64,000 nt of DNA from an uncultured Alphaproteobacteria bacterium (GTDB lineage: Bacteria; Pseudomonadota; Alphaproteobacteria; HIMB59). The notes under the pieces were generated by a model that did no database searches, was not told where the DNA came from, and worked only from the letters and a program-made list of their open reading frames with translations. This document shows positions 18,495 through 28,005 of the stretch, piece after piece. Each line of letters opens with the position of its first letter. The stretch's first letter is position 1. The position numbers were made by a program, and so were the translations under genes. The DNA lies in NCBI GenBank assembly GCA_902591315.1, contig CACJAI010000002.1, positions 49,560 through 113,559 on the forward strand, written 5' to 3'.

Positions 18495-21400
18495 AAGACC
18501 ATTCACTAGAAATCTATAGAAGAAATAAGCAAAAGCTAAAAGACAATCACGTTTATAATGAAAAACATGAACATGATAATTGTGGTGTCGGTTTAGTTGC
18601 CTCAATCAAAGGTGAGTCAAGAAGAGATATAGTTGAAAAAGGTGTCGAGGCACTTAAGGCTGTATTCCATAGGGGTGCGGTTGATGCAGATGGTAAAACT
18701 GGAGATGGTGCTGGTATAATGTTGGAAGTTTCAAATTCTTTCTTCAGTAAACAAGTTTTAAAAATGGGTCATAGAACTAGCCAAGACTCTATATTGGGCG
18801 TGGGTATGATATTTTTACCAAAAAGAGATTTCGGAGCACAAGAAAAATGTAGAGCTATCGTTGAATATGAAATTATAAAAGCTGGAATGAATCTTTTTGG
18901 ATGGAGACAAGTTCCAGTTAATACGGAGATCATTGGTGAAAAAGCTAATTATACGAAACCAGAAATTGAACAAATAATTTTTTCCCCTAAAGAAACCACA
19001 CCCGATATTGAAAAGAAACTTTATTTAACAAGAAGAAGGATAGAGAATAAAATTAAATCTCAGAGTATTAATGACTTTTATATTTGCTCTTTATCGACAG
19101 AAACAATTGTTTACAAAGGTATGTTTTTAGCTGAACAGTTATCTGAGTTTTATCCAGATTTGCTAGATAATGAATTTACATCTAAATTTGCCATTTACCA
19201 TCAAAGATATTCTACCAACACATTTCCTACATGGTCTTTGGCGCAACCATTTAGAGTTTTAGCACATAACGGAGAAATCAATACTTTAAAGGGAAATATA
19301 AATTGGATGAGCGCACATGAACCAAGAATTACACACCCCTTTTTTAAAGAGAGAATTAATGATTTGAAACCAATACTCGACCCAGATGCCTCTGACTCCG
19401 CATCACTTGATGCTGCTTTTGAACTCTTTGTTCAAACTGATAGGGACATGCCAATGGCAAAATCAATGATAATTCCTGAGTCTTGGTCAAATCGATCTGA
19501 TTTAACTGATCAATTAAAGAGCATGTATGCTTATTGTAATGCTGTCATTGAACCATGGGACGGACCAGCAGCAGTCTGCGGGAATTTTGGAGATTGGATA
19601 ATATCTGGTATGGACAGAAATGGTTTAAGACCGCTTAGGTTCATATTAACAGATGACGACCTATTAATCTCAGGATCTGAAGTGGGTATGATTAACATCG
19701 ATGAAAAAAATATTCAAAAAAAAGGAAGAGTTGGTCCGGGTGAATTAATTGCAGTGAATTATAAAGAGAATAAATTTTATGAAAGCTCTGAATTAAAAGA
19801 ATTACTCAGTAGCCGTAATAATTATTCAGACTGGAACGAAAAAACTATAAAGTTAGATAACATCCTATCTAATGACAAAATTTATGAACCATCACCAGAG
19901 GATGAAGAAAATGTTTTTCAAATAGCAAAATCATTTAATCTAACATTAGAAACTCTTGATTTAATTTTAGATCCTATGGTTAAAACAGGTCAAGAGGCTA
20001 TTGGATCAATGGGTGACGATGCACCCCTAAGTGTACTAACCGAAAGGTACCGAGGTCTTCATAGTTTCTTCAAACAAAATTTTGCCCAAGTGACTAATCC
20101 TCCTATTGATAGCCTTCGAGAAAAAGTGGTAATGAGTCTTAAAACTAGACTTGGAAATTTGGGAAATATTGTTGAAGAAGACTCTGAACAGTGCAATTTG
20201 GTGCTTTTAGAAAGCCCTTTTTTACTAGATAACGAGCTTGAAACTCTAAAAAGCCATTTGTCAAAATTTACAACTGAGATTGATTGTACTTACAATATAA
20301 ATGAAGAGACAAATTTCTTAAATGAAATTCAAAGAATATGTTCTGAGGCTGAGCAGGCAGTTAGATCTGGTTCTCAACATCTTATCATAACTGATAGTAA
20401 TATTAATAAAAACAGAATTGCTTTGCCGATGATACTTGCTACTAGTGCTGTGCATAGTTACCTAATCAAAAATAATTTAAGAACGTTTACTTCATTAAAT
20501 GTTTCCTCTAGAGAATGCCTTGATGTTCACTACTTTGCAGTACTTATTGGTGTTGGAGCCACTACAGTTAATGCTTCATTAGTAGAAAAACTTATTTCAA
20601 ATAGGTATAAAAAAAATATTTATCAGAATACAGATTACACTCAACTAGTTAAAAACTTTAAAAAATCCATAGAGAAAGGATTAAGAAAAATTATAAGTAA
20701 AATGGGAATTTCAGTAATCAGCTCATATCGTGGTGGAAGAAACTTTGAAATAATTGGCTTAAGCAGAAGCATGGTAGAGAGTTTTTTTCCAGGAATGTCC
20801 TCTAGAATCTCTGGTATTGGATTAGATGGATTAGAAAACAGAGTAAGGCGACAGCATGAGTTATCATTTAAATCTGATAATGTAATTTTAGATATAGGTG
20901 GTGAATATAGATTTAGAGCTAATAGTGAAGCACATGCCTATGAGGGCGTTTCAATACATATGCTTCAAGAAGCTGTAACCAGAGACTCATACAATCTTTA
21001 TAAAAAATATACTTCAAGAATTTATAGCTCCAAACCAATACAAATAAGGGATTTACTTCAATTTAATGAAAGTAGCAATTCTCTGAATTTAGATAATGTA
21101 GAGAGTATTTCTGAAATAAGAAAAAGCTTTGTCTCTCCTGGAATTTCTCTTGGGGCTCTTAGCCCCGAAGCTCACGAAACTTTGGCCATAGCAATGAATA
21201 GAATAGGTTCAAAGTCTGATAGTGGAGAAGGAGGAGAGGATGCAAGAAGATATTCCAAATTAAAAAATGGTGATAATCCAAGTTCAGCGATTAAACAAGT
21301 TGCAAGCGGAAGATTTGGTGTGACAGCAGAATATTTGAATAACTGTTCAGAATTAGAAATTAAAATAGCTCAAGGCGCGAAGCCTGGAGAAGGTGGACAA

Positions 21401-23005
21401 TTACCTGGGTTTAAGGTCACTGATTTAATTGCAAAATTAAGACATAGCACTAAGGGTGTAACGCTTATTAGCCCTCCTCCTCATCATGATATTTACTCCA
21501 TAGAGGATCTTGCCCAACTCATCTATGACTTAAAACAAATTAATCCAATAGCAAAGGTTTGTGTAAAACTAGTTGCGCAATCAGGAATAGGAACTGTTGC
21601 TGCTGGTGTTGCTAAGGCTAAAGCTGATGTAATTTTAGTTTCAGGACACTCAGGTGGAACAGGTGCAAGTCCTCAGTCAAGTATTAAGTATGTTGGCCTT
21701 CCATGGGAATTGGGAATAAGTGAAGTTCATCAAATCTTGGCCTTAAACGGTTTGAGAGACAAAGTTATTTTAAGAACTGATGGAGGTATTAAAACAGGCA
21801 AAGATATAGTTATTGCCGCTATATTAGGAGCAGAAGAATATGGAATTGGTACAGCATCATTAGTTGCAATGGGATGTATTATGGTTAGACAGTGTCATTC
21901 AAATACATGCCCTGTAGGTGTGTGTACTCAGGATGAAAAACTTCGAGAAAAATTTGGAGGCACTCCTGAAAAAGTTGTTAATTTATTTTCATTTATAGCT
22001 GAGGAAGTAAGAGAAATTCTTGCCTCTTTAGGTTACAAATCTTTAAAAGATATAATTGGAAAAACAGAATTGTTATCTCAAATTCATTACGGATCTAGTG
22101 ATTTAGATAATCTTGACTTAAACCCTATACTAACAAAGATAGATGATGGCAAAATTTATGATTACCATTCTATAAAAAAACGAAACGAAGTACCAAAAAC
22201 ACTTGACGATCAATTTGAAAAAGATGGAAAAGACTTTATTAACTCAGGTCAAAAAATTGAATTAACATACAATATACAAAATACATTAAGAACTATAGGA
22301 ACTAAAATTTCATCTATAATTACTAGAAAATATGGAATGAATACCTTATCAGAAGATCATGTTACTCTAAAACTAAGAGGCTCAGCTGGTCAGTCTTTGG
22401 GAGCATTTGCTGTTAGGGGTCTTACTTTAAAAGTGTTTGGTGATGCTAATGATTATGTTGGTAAAGGTCTTTCTGGAGGAAAAATTATTGTTCAGCCAAG
22501 AAATTCATTTACTCAACCTAGCCATGAAAATGTAATCATCGGAAATGTCACCCTTTATGGAGCTACTGATGGAAGGTTATATGCTTCTGGTCAAGCAGGT
22601 GACAGATTTTGCGTCAGAAATTCAGGCGCACTAGCAATTGTTGAAGGATGTGGTGCTAATGGCTGTGAGTATATGACGGGTGGGTCTGCAATTATTTTAG
22701 GAGATGTTGGTGATAACTTTGGTGCTGGGATGACTGGTGGCTCTGCTTTTATTTATTCTGAACAAAAGAATATTTCTGATTTGATGAACATGGAAACGAT
22801 AGGACTTTATGAAATAGATAACAAAGATTGGAAAAACCATCTTCTAGATCTTTTAAAAGATTTCTACAAAGAGACTAAATCAAAAAGAGCTGAGTTTATT
22901 ATTGAAAATTATGACTCTGAGATCAAAAAATTCGCTCATGTTGTTCCTGATGAAGTTATTGATAAACTAGAATTTCCAGTTACAAAAAAATCAAAAATAG
23001 CCTAA
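18491..23005 (+). CDS. gltB: Glutamate synthase large subunit
   Basis: The 1504-residue protein makes glutamate from glutamine and 2-oxoglutarate. A 30-residue propeptide precedes the nucleophile Cys31 (HDNCGVGLV) of the Ntn glutaminase domain; RYSTNTFPTW and HNGEINT complete it. The synthase barrel includes SGEGGEDARR and KPGEGGQLPG, and the 3Fe-4S cysteines lie in CIMVRQCHSNTCPVGVC. The C-terminal beta-helix has LGAFAVRGL and GGKIIVQP. Full length. The stop overlaps the convergent hydrolase stop in a CTAA. Confidence 0.98.
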   Translation: MKDHSLEIYRRNKQKLKDNHVYNEKHEHDNCGVGLVASIKGESRRDIVEKGVEALKAVFHRGAVDADGKTGDGAGIMLEVSNSFFSKQVLKMGHRTSQDSILGVGMIFLPKRDFGAQEKCRAIVEYEIIKAGMNLFGWRQVPVNTEIIGEKANYTKPEIEQIIFSPKETTPDIEKKLYLTRRRIENKIKSQSINDFYICSLSTETIVYKGMFLAEQLSEFYPDLLDNEFTSKFAIYHQRYSTNTFPTWSLAQPFRVLAHNGEINTLKGNINWMSAHEPRITHPFFKERINDLKPILDPDASDSASLDAAFELFVQTDRDMPMAKSMIIPESWSNRSDLTDQLKSMYAYCNAVIEPWDGPAAVCGNFGDWIISGMDRNGLRPLRFILTDDDLLISGSEVGMINIDEKNIQKKGRVGPGELIAVNYKENKFYESSELKELLSSRNNYSDWNEKTIKLDNILSNDKIYEPSPEDEENVFQIAKSFNLTLETLDLILDPMVKTGQEAIGSMGDDAPLSVLTERYRGLHSFFKQNFAQVTNPPIDSLREKVVMSLKTRLGNLGNIVEEDSEQCNLVLLESPFLLDNELETLKSHLSKFTTEIDCTYNINEETNFLNEIQRICSEAEQAVRSGSQHLIITDSNINKNRIALPMILATSAVHSYLIKNNLRTFTSLNVSSRECLDVHYFAVLIGVGATTVNASLVEKLISNRYKKNIYQNTDYTQLVKNFKKSIEKGLRKIISKMGISVISSYRGGRNFEIIGLSRSMVESFFPGMSSRISGIGLDGLENRVRRQHELSFKSDNVILDIGGEYRFRANSEAHAYEGVSIHMLQEAVTRDSYNLYKKYTSRIYSSKPIQIRDLLQFNESSNSLNLDNVESISEIRKSFVSPGISLGALSPEAHETLAIAMNRIGSKSDSGEGGEDARRYSKLKNGDNPSSAIKQVASGRFGVTAEYLNNCSELEIKIAQGAKPGEGGQLPGFKVTDLIAKLRHSTKGVTLISPPPHHDIYSIEDLAQLIYDLKQINPIAKVCVKLVAQSGIGTVAAGVAKAKADVILVSGHSGGTGASPQSSIKYVGLPWELGISEVHQILALNGLRDKVILRTDGGIKTGKDIVIAAILGAEEYGIGTASLVAMGCIMVRQCHSNTCPVGVCTQDEKLREKFGGTPEKVVNLFSFIAEEVREILASLGYKSLKDIIGKTELLSQIHYGSSDLDNLDLNPILTKIDDGKIYDYHSIKKRNEVPKTLDDQFEKDGKDFINSGQKIELTYNIQNTLRTIGTKISSIITRKYGMNTLSEDHVTLKLRGSAGQSLGAFAVRGLTLKVFGDANDYVGKGLSGGKIIVQPRNSFTQPSHENVIIGNVTLYGATDGRLYASGQAGDRFCVRNSGALAIVEGCGANGCEYMTGGSAIILGDVGDNFGAGMTGGSAFIYSEQKNISDLMNMETIGLYEIDNKDWKNHLLDLLKDFYKETKSKRAEFIIENYDSEIKKFAHVVPDEVIDKLEFPVTKKSKIA

Positions 23006-23727
23006 ATAAATTTAGATAGGGTTATTAAACTCTCTCTATCAGATAGACTGTGATCTGCATGTTTAATAAGAATATTTTTAAAGTTTTTAAATTTATTATT
23101 AAAATTGAAACTATCATTATATCTATATGGAACAGCTTTATCTTGACCTCCATGAAGAAAAATAGTTTCTCCTAAAAAATTACCCTTAATTTTTTCAATA
23201 AGATATTTCTTACTTCTTTTAAATAGTGCTGGAGAATAATAATAAGAAAAATCAGAACTAACCTTTTGTTTTACGATCTTATTATTTTTAATTTTATTTT
23301 TCTGATGAATATTAAAATTTTTCCAAATTAATTTTGTAGTAAAATCTGGTGCAGGGGCAATACCTATAAGTTTTGTAACTTTACTTGGATGTATCAAAGT
23401 ATATATGATTGCAACCCATCCACCCATACTACTTCCAACCAGAATGAAATTTTTTATTTTTAAGTATTTTATAATATTGACTAAATCATTATACCAATCA
23501 TTAATACCAAAGTTAGTGAACTCACCACTAGATCTACCATGCCCTTGAAAGTCAAAACACAAATATGAAATTTTATTTTTTTTACAATAATTATTTAAAA
23601 AATTAGACTTTTTACCACTCTTATCTGATAGTAAACCATGTAAAAAAACCAGAGTTTTTTTACTTCTTTTGTAATATCTATAAGATATTTTAACATCATC
23701 TTTTTTATAAAAGCTTGGTTGTGACAC
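23002..23727 (-). CDS. Alpha/beta hydrolase
   Basis: The 241-residue serine hydrolase shows FLHGLLSD (oxyanion region), CFDFQGHGRS, the nucleophile elbow VGSSMGGW near residue 100, the acid in GGQDKAVP and the histidine in HADHSL. The pattern resembles ABHD10-type esterases or thioesterases; the substrate is unknown. It starts at GTG 23727 and overlaps the 5' end of the divergent glycosyltransferase by 7 or 13 bases. It is convergent with gltB with a four-base overlap. Confidence 0.8.
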   Translation of the reverse strand: MSQPSFYKKDDVKISYRYYKRSKKTLVFLHGLLSDKSGKKSNFLNNYCKKNKISYLCFDFQGHGRSSGEFTNFGINDWYNDLVNIIKYLKIKNFILVGSSMGGWVAIIYTLIHPSKVTKLIGIAPAPDFTTKLIWKNFNIHQKNKIKNNKIVKQKVSSDFSYYYSPALFKRSKKYLIEKIKGNFLGETIFLHGGQDKAVPYRYNDSFNFNNKFKNFKNILIKHADHSLSDRESLITLSKFI

Positions 23728-24815
23728 AGATTAAAAATACAAAAAAAATAACTTGTTTACAAATAATTCCAACCATGGGCATTGGAGGTATTGAGACAGG
23801 GGTTAGAGATATAGCAAAATATCTCAATAAAAAAAAAATAAAAAATTATATTTTATGTGAAAGTAGCAATAAGAATCTAAATACCCAAGGTATTAAATTG
23901 ATAAGATTAAATAATTTAAAATTTAAAAATATATTCGATCAGATAAAAATTAAAAAAATAATTAAAGAATTAATTATTAAGAAAAAAATTAATGTAGTTC
24001 ATATTTCCTCTAGGGCGCCAGCTTTTTTCCTCATAAGATTTATACAAAAATTAGATATAAAAGTTGTAACAAGTGTTCATAATAAATATCAATCCAAGTC
24101 TTTGCTAAAAGATTGGTATAATAATTTCTTATTAAAAGGTGATGCAGTTATATTTAATTCAAATTTTGTAAAAAAATTTTATAAAATCAATTTATATAAA
24201 AAAAACAAAATATTTATAATTCCGCGAGGCATAGATATTAATTTTTTTTATCCATCTAAAAAAAAATTATCACATAAATTTATCTTTTTACCCTCAAGGG
24301 TATCAAGATGGAAGGGTCATGATCTTTTACTAAAATATTTTTCACTAATAGATCAAAAGTACAAAAATCTATTCAAAATACATTTGATATCCTTAAATCA
24401 AAGTAAAGAAGAAAAAAAAATAAACAAATTAGTTAATGAATTAGGTTTATCAAAAAATGTTGTAATTACAAAACCTACTTTAAAAATAAATAATTTATAC
24501 CATGACTCTTTTTTAGTAGTAAATTTATCAAAAAGACCAGAGGGTTTTGGAAGAACGATCTCAGAAGCTTTGTCCTCAGCTAAGCCTATTATCGCTCCAA
24601 ATCAAGGAGGTACAAAAGAACAACTTTATAACTTTGACAAAAAATTATTATTCAATGTTAATTCTTACAGCTCATTCCTTCGAGCTTTTAAATATGTAAT
24701 AAAAAATCATCAGCTAATTTCAAAAAAAGGTAGGAAATTTGTTAAAAAAAATTATTCATCTGATCTTATGTGCAAAAAAACATTAGAAGTTTATAATTAT
24801 GTAGTAAATCAGTGA
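23715..24815 (+). CDS. GT4-like glycosyltransferase
   Basis: The 366-residue GT-B enzyme has the N-terminal Rossmann strand followed by the glycine loop TMGIGGIETGVRD near residue 20 and the C-terminal donor-binding motif KRPEGFGRTISEALSSAKPI (E-x7-E) near 277. It probably adds a sugar to LPS or capsule. The start is TTG 23715 or GTG 23721; no ATG precedes the first beta strand. It overlaps the next GT9 gene by four bases (GTGA). The protein is very rich in Lys, Ile and Asn. Confidence 0.83.
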   Translation: MVVTQIKNTKKITCLQIIPTMGIGGIETGVRDIAKYLNKKKIKNYILCESSNKNLNTQGIKLIRLNNLKFKNIFDQIKIKKIIKELIIKKKINVVHISSRAPAFFLIRFIQKLDIKVVTSVHNKYQSKSLLKDWYNNFLLKGDAVIFNSNFVKKFYKINLYKKNKIFIIPRGIDINFFYPSKKKLSHKFIFLPSRVSRWKGHDLLLKYFSLIDQKYKNLFKIHLISLNQSKEEKKINKLVNELGLSKNVVITKPTLKINNLYHDSFLVVNLSKRPEGFGRTISEALSSAKPIIAPNQGGTKEQLYNFDKKLLFNVNSYSSFLRAFKYVIKNHQLISKKGRKFVKKNYSSDLMCKKTLEVYNYVVNQ

Positions 24816-25735
24816 ACATTTTAATAATCAAACATGGCTCAATAGGAGATTTCGTAATTTCTATCGGTGCAATGAAATCAATAAGACATAAATTTCCAAA
24901 AAAGAAAATCTATTTACTAACTACTACATTAATGAAAAATATTTTTTATAAAATACCATTCATAGATGAAATTTTTTTAGATGATAGGAATTCAAACTTT
25001 GATCTAATAAAATATTTAATTAAATTAAAAAAATTGGATATTTCACTTGTAATTGACTTACAAAACTCTACGAGGACTGAAATTTATCATTTTTTCACAA
25101 GATCACTTTATAGAAATATAAAAATAAATAGCTCAAAAAAATTTGCTAATTTTAGATATAAAATACAACCATATCGATTTGAGCATGTGAGTGATGGCCT
25201 GAATAATCAATTAAAATTAATTAACATAAATCATTTTTTTAAACCAAATGTAGATTGGATGAAAAATAAACATTTTAAGAACCCTATATCAAAAAAATAT
25301 ATAGTTTTAATACCTGGGTCCTCAAAAAGTGGTCTTAAAAAGAGATGGCCTGCAAGAAGTTTTTCTGATCTTAGTAATTTATTTATTAAAGAAAATTTCG
25401 ATGTTATAGCAACTGGTACAAAAACTGACCAACCAATAATTGATGATATTATTAAATATAATCCTTTGGTAAAAAAATCTGAAGAATTATCGAAATTTAA
25501 AAACTTTATACACTTGTGTGACGAGTCTAGTTTGATTGTATCAGTAGACACTGGACCTGCTCATATAGCTGCTCTCTCACAAAAACCATTTATATGGTTA
25601 GTTCAAAAAGGATCTTATGATTTAACTAATGTTCCTATCTCGGAAAATATTTCTGTTATCAAGTCAAATCACATAAAAAATATTTCAGTAAAAGATGTTA
25701 TTGAGGAGTCAAAAAAACTTTTAAATATAAGATAA
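24812..25735 (+). CDS. GT9-family (heptosyltransferase-like) glycosyltransferase
   Basis: The 307-residue protein begins with KHGSIGDFVISIGAM, the GT9 acceptor-site motif, and has VIDLQNSTRT, IPGSSKSGLKKRWPA and SVDTGPAHIAAL, which is the D-x-G-P-x-H donor motif of heptosyltransferases. It likely transfers heptose or a similar sugar to the LPS inner core. The start is GTG 24812, coupled to the preceding GT4 gene. It ends 15 bases inside the convergent GT9 gene. Confidence 0.85.
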   Translation: MNILIIKHGSIGDFVISIGAMKSIRHKFPKKKIYLLTTTLMKNIFYKIPFIDEIFLDDRNSNFDLIKYLIKLKKLDISLVIDLQNSTRTEIYHFFTRSLYRNIKINSSKKFANFRYKIQPYRFEHVSDGLNNQLKLININHFFKPNVDWMKNKHFKNPISKKYIVLIPGSSKSGLKKRWPARSFSDLSNLFIKENFDVIATGTKTDQPIIDDIIKYNPLVKKSEELSKFKNFIHLCDESSLIVSVDTGPAHIAALSQKPFIWLVQKGSYDLTNVPISENISVIKSNHIKNISVKDVIEESKKLLNIR

Positions 25736-26680
25736 AATTTTATTGTTTAATTTAGGACCAAAATCACTATTAATTTGAATAATTTTTTGGGCTAGATAAG
25801 GATGGTACTCTTTTTTTATAAAATTTGATTTATTGTTTCTATCATAAATTACGACAGCTTTCTTATCTAAAATACCACATACATGAGAACATCCACATTC
25901 AGGTGTTATAATTAATTTAGATTGATCTAATAAATTTATCCATTTTTTGAAACTAGGTTTCAAAAAAAAATTGTAGTTCTTGTTTGATTTTAAGATTTTA
26001 ATTATTCTTTTTATGTCACCACTTATGGTAAGATCAGTTGAAAAAGAAATATTCTTAGTTTTTTTTGAAATTTCTTTAATAAGCGAAACAAGGTCATCAT
26101 AAAAATATTCATTATTAATCCATCTATTTGATAAATGAATTAAGCAATCATATTTCAATTTATTTTTTAACTTTAAATTTATTTTCTCTGGCTGTTTAGA
26201 GATTGATAAACCCTCATAATTTAAAATTTTATCCATAAAAATTGTGTGGTGAATTAAATTTTTTATATTATCTCTCTTGTATAAATAGTTAGAGTTAAAA
26301 AAAAAATTTAGTAAAAATATTCTATATTTATAATTTGAAAAACTTTTTTTGTATCTTGAGGAATAAATTATGTTTACTTTCCGTTTTGCTTTCAAAAAAA
26401 ATTTGTATGATTTACCTTTTAAAGGTGAAAAATTTAAAATTAAGTCAAAATTTTTTGAATTAATCTTTTTTATAGTTTTAATAGAATTTTCAATTACTAT
26501 GATATCATCAATAAAATTAAACATTTGTAGTAAATTTTTTGAAATTCCAGATATAATCATAGTTATTTTAGATTTAGGAAAGTCTTCTTTTAATTTTTTA
26601 ACTACAGGTAATGTTAAAATAGTATCACCTAATCTGTCATCTCTAATAATTGCTATATTTGATCTATTTTTAATTTTCAT
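25721..26680 (-). CDS. GT9-family glycosyltransferase
   Basis: The 319-residue protein opens with IIRDDRLGDTILTLPVVKKL, a clear GT9 N-terminus, and has ITPECGCSHVCGIL in place of the canonical D-x-G-x-x-H donor motif, keeping the histidine but with Glu-Cys-Gly. It is more divergent than its convergent neighbour. A role in LPS or glycan assembly is likely; the acceptor is unknown. Its 5' end faces infC across 102 bases. Confidence 0.75.
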   Translation of the reverse strand: MKIKNRSNIAIIRDDRLGDTILTLPVVKKLKEDFPKSKITMIISGISKNLLQMFNFIDDIIVIENSIKTIKKINSKNFDLILNFSPLKGKSYKFFLKAKRKVNIIYSSRYKKSFSNYKYRIFLLNFFFNSNYLYKRDNIKNLIHHTIFMDKILNYEGLSISKQPEKINLKLKNKLKYDCLIHLSNRWINNEYFYDDLVSLIKEISKKTKNISFSTDLTISGDIKRIIKILKSNKNYNFFLKPSFKKWINLLDQSKLIITPECGCSHVCGILDKKAVVIYDRNNKSNFIKKEYHPYLAQKIIQINSDFGPKLNNKILSYI

Positions 26681-26754
26681 TTTTTTATTTACAAATTTAT
26701 AAATAAACTCTATTTATTTCTAGATGCATTATATTTATACTCTCTCAAACACTC

Positions 26755-26760
26755 TATAAT
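26755..26760 (+). promoter_or_regulatory. Candidate -10 box (TATAAT) ahead of infC
   Basis: A consensus TATAAT lies 23 to 28 bases before the infC start. A good -35 is not evident at 17-base spacing. The predicted leader would be only about 15 bases long. This is a weak assignment in AT-rich DNA. Confidence 0.3.
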
Positions 26761-26782
26761 TTGACTCTATCTAACATACATT

Positions 26783-27328
26783 TTGAATAGACCCTTTAAT
26801 AGAAATAATAACTTTCGTGGAAAGAAAGATCTCCATAAGATAAATAACTTTATTAGTTCTGAAGAAGTAAGAGTTATATTAGATGATGGTGAACAACTTG
26901 GGGTTATGAATAAAAAAGAAGCAATAAGTATAGCTCAAGATAGAGGTATGGACTTGGTTGAAATTGCCCCAAACAACAAACCGCCTGTATGCAAAATTGT
27001 TGATTATGGTAAATTTAAATATCAAGAACAAAAAAAGAAAAATGAAGCAAAAAAAAAGCAGAAAGTAATTGAAACTAAAGAACTTAAAATTAGACCAGGT
27101 ACTGGTGAACATGATTATCAAGTAAAAATAAAAAATGCTCAAAAATTTCTTAAAGAGGGAAATAGAGTTAAATTTAGCTTAAGGTTTAAGGGTAGAGAAA
27201 TGGAACACTCAAACTTAGGCATTGAAATGCTTAAAAGAGTAAAAAATGACCTAGAGGATATTATAAGAGTTGAAATGGAACCCAAAATTGAAGGAAGACA
27301 AGCTTTCCTCGTTGTTGCACCAAAATAA
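26783..27328 (+). CDS. infC: Translation initiation factor IF-3 (non-ATG start)
   Basis: The 181-residue IF-3 has the N-terminal domain ending GMDLVEIAPNNKPPVCKIVDYGKFKYQ (key motif LVEIAPN...PPVCKI.DYGK) and the lysine-rich linker, then the C-terminal domain with RPGTGEHDYQVKIKNA and KFSLRFKGREMEH. It guards start-codon choice on the 30S subunit. No ATG is available at the 5' end: the start is TTG 26783, and an ATT (26780-26782) lies just before it in frame. A rare start in infC is the basis of autoregulation in E. coli, and the same may apply here. Confidence 0.95.
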   Translation: MNRPFNRNNNFRGKKDLHKINNFISSEEVRVILDDGEQLGVMNKKEAISIAQDRGMDLVEIAPNNKPPVCKIVDYGKFKYQEQKKKNEAKKKQKVIETKELKIRPGTGEHDYQVKIKNAQKFLKEGNRVKFSLRFKGREMEHSNLGIEMLKRVKNDLEDIIRVEMEPKIEGRQAFLVVAPK

Positions 27329-27422
27329 ATTTTATGATAATTAATTGAATTCGATTAGTCGAACAGGCTTTGACAATAGGGTATGCCTTAAGACTTAGTA
27401 AACAAAACTAAAAGGAGATAAA
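27329..27422 (+). promoter_or_regulatory. Leader of rpmI-rplT with two short hairpins
   Basis: The 94-base gap between infC and rpmI holds two short inverted repeats: TTCGA/TCGAA around TTAG (27350-27363) and AGGC/GCCT (27365-27388). It ends in a good ribosome binding site, AAGGAG. In other bacteria ribosomal protein L20 binds a structured leader or its own mRNA to repress rpmI-rplT. The hairpins are compatible with that but too short to prove it. Confidence 0.35.
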
Positions 27423-27623
27423 ATGCCCAAACTTAAAACAAAAAGTAGTGTAAAAAAACGCTTCAAAAAATCCTCATCAGGAAAACTAGTTGTCGGGAAC
27501 GTTGGTAAACGTCATGGCATGTCTAAAAGAACAAACTCTTTTATTAGAAATTCAAAAGGTACAAGAGTTTTATCAAAATCTGCATCAATAATAATTGACT
27601 CAATGATGCCATATTCTAAATAG
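27423..27623 (+). CDS. rpmI: Ribosomal protein L35
   Basis: The 66-residue basic protein starts [15 protein letters not shown] and contains [15 protein letters not shown], the L35 signature region. It is a small component of the 50S subunit. It lies between infC and rplT as in nearly all bacteria, with an AAGGAG ribosome-binding site before the ATG. Confidence 0.96.
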   Translation: MPKLKTKSSVKKRFKKSSSGKLVVGNVGKRHGMSKRTNSFIRNSKGTRVLSKSASIIIDSMMPYSK

Positions 27624-27639
27624 GTTAAGGAGATATATT

Positions 27640-27999
27640 ATGCCAAGAGTTAAAAGAGGAGTTATAGCAGGAGCTAAACATAAAAAAGTTTTTGAATTTA
27701 CAAAAGGTCATCGTGGTAGAAGAAAGAATGTGTATAGAGTAGCTACACAAAGCATGGATAAAGCCCTCCAATATGCTTACCGCGATAGAAGAAATAAAAA
27801 AAGAGATTTTCGAGGACTTTGGATTCAAAGAATTAACGCTGGTGTTAGAGAACACGGTTTAACATATGCAAAATTTATTAATGGATTAAAGAAGGCAAAT
27901 ATAGAAATCAATAGAAAAATTCTCTCTGAAATTGCATTTCATGAACCTGCTGCTTTTAAATCAATAGTTGAGAAAGCAAAGGCTAATTTAGCCAACTAA
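27640..27999 (+). CDS. rplT: Ribosomal protein L20
   Basis: The 119-residue protein starts [19 protein letters not shown] and has [16 protein letters not shown] and [19 protein letters not shown], standard L20 sequence that binds 23S rRNA early in assembly. It follows rpmI by 16 bases with an AAGGAG site. It is followed six bases later by pheS. Confidence 0.97.
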   Translation: MPRVKRGVIAGAKHKKVFEFTKGHRGRRKNVYRVATQSMDKALQYAYRDRRNKKRDFRGLWIQRINAGVREHGLTYAKFINGLKKANIEINRKILSEIAFHEPAAFKSIVEKAKANLAN

Positions 28000-28005
28000 A
28001 TTAAA

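Noticed and set aside
27370..27375. TTGACA ahead of rpmI as a -35 box
   Set aside because: No good -10 hexamer follows at 16 to 18 bases. The match alone is not enough in this region.
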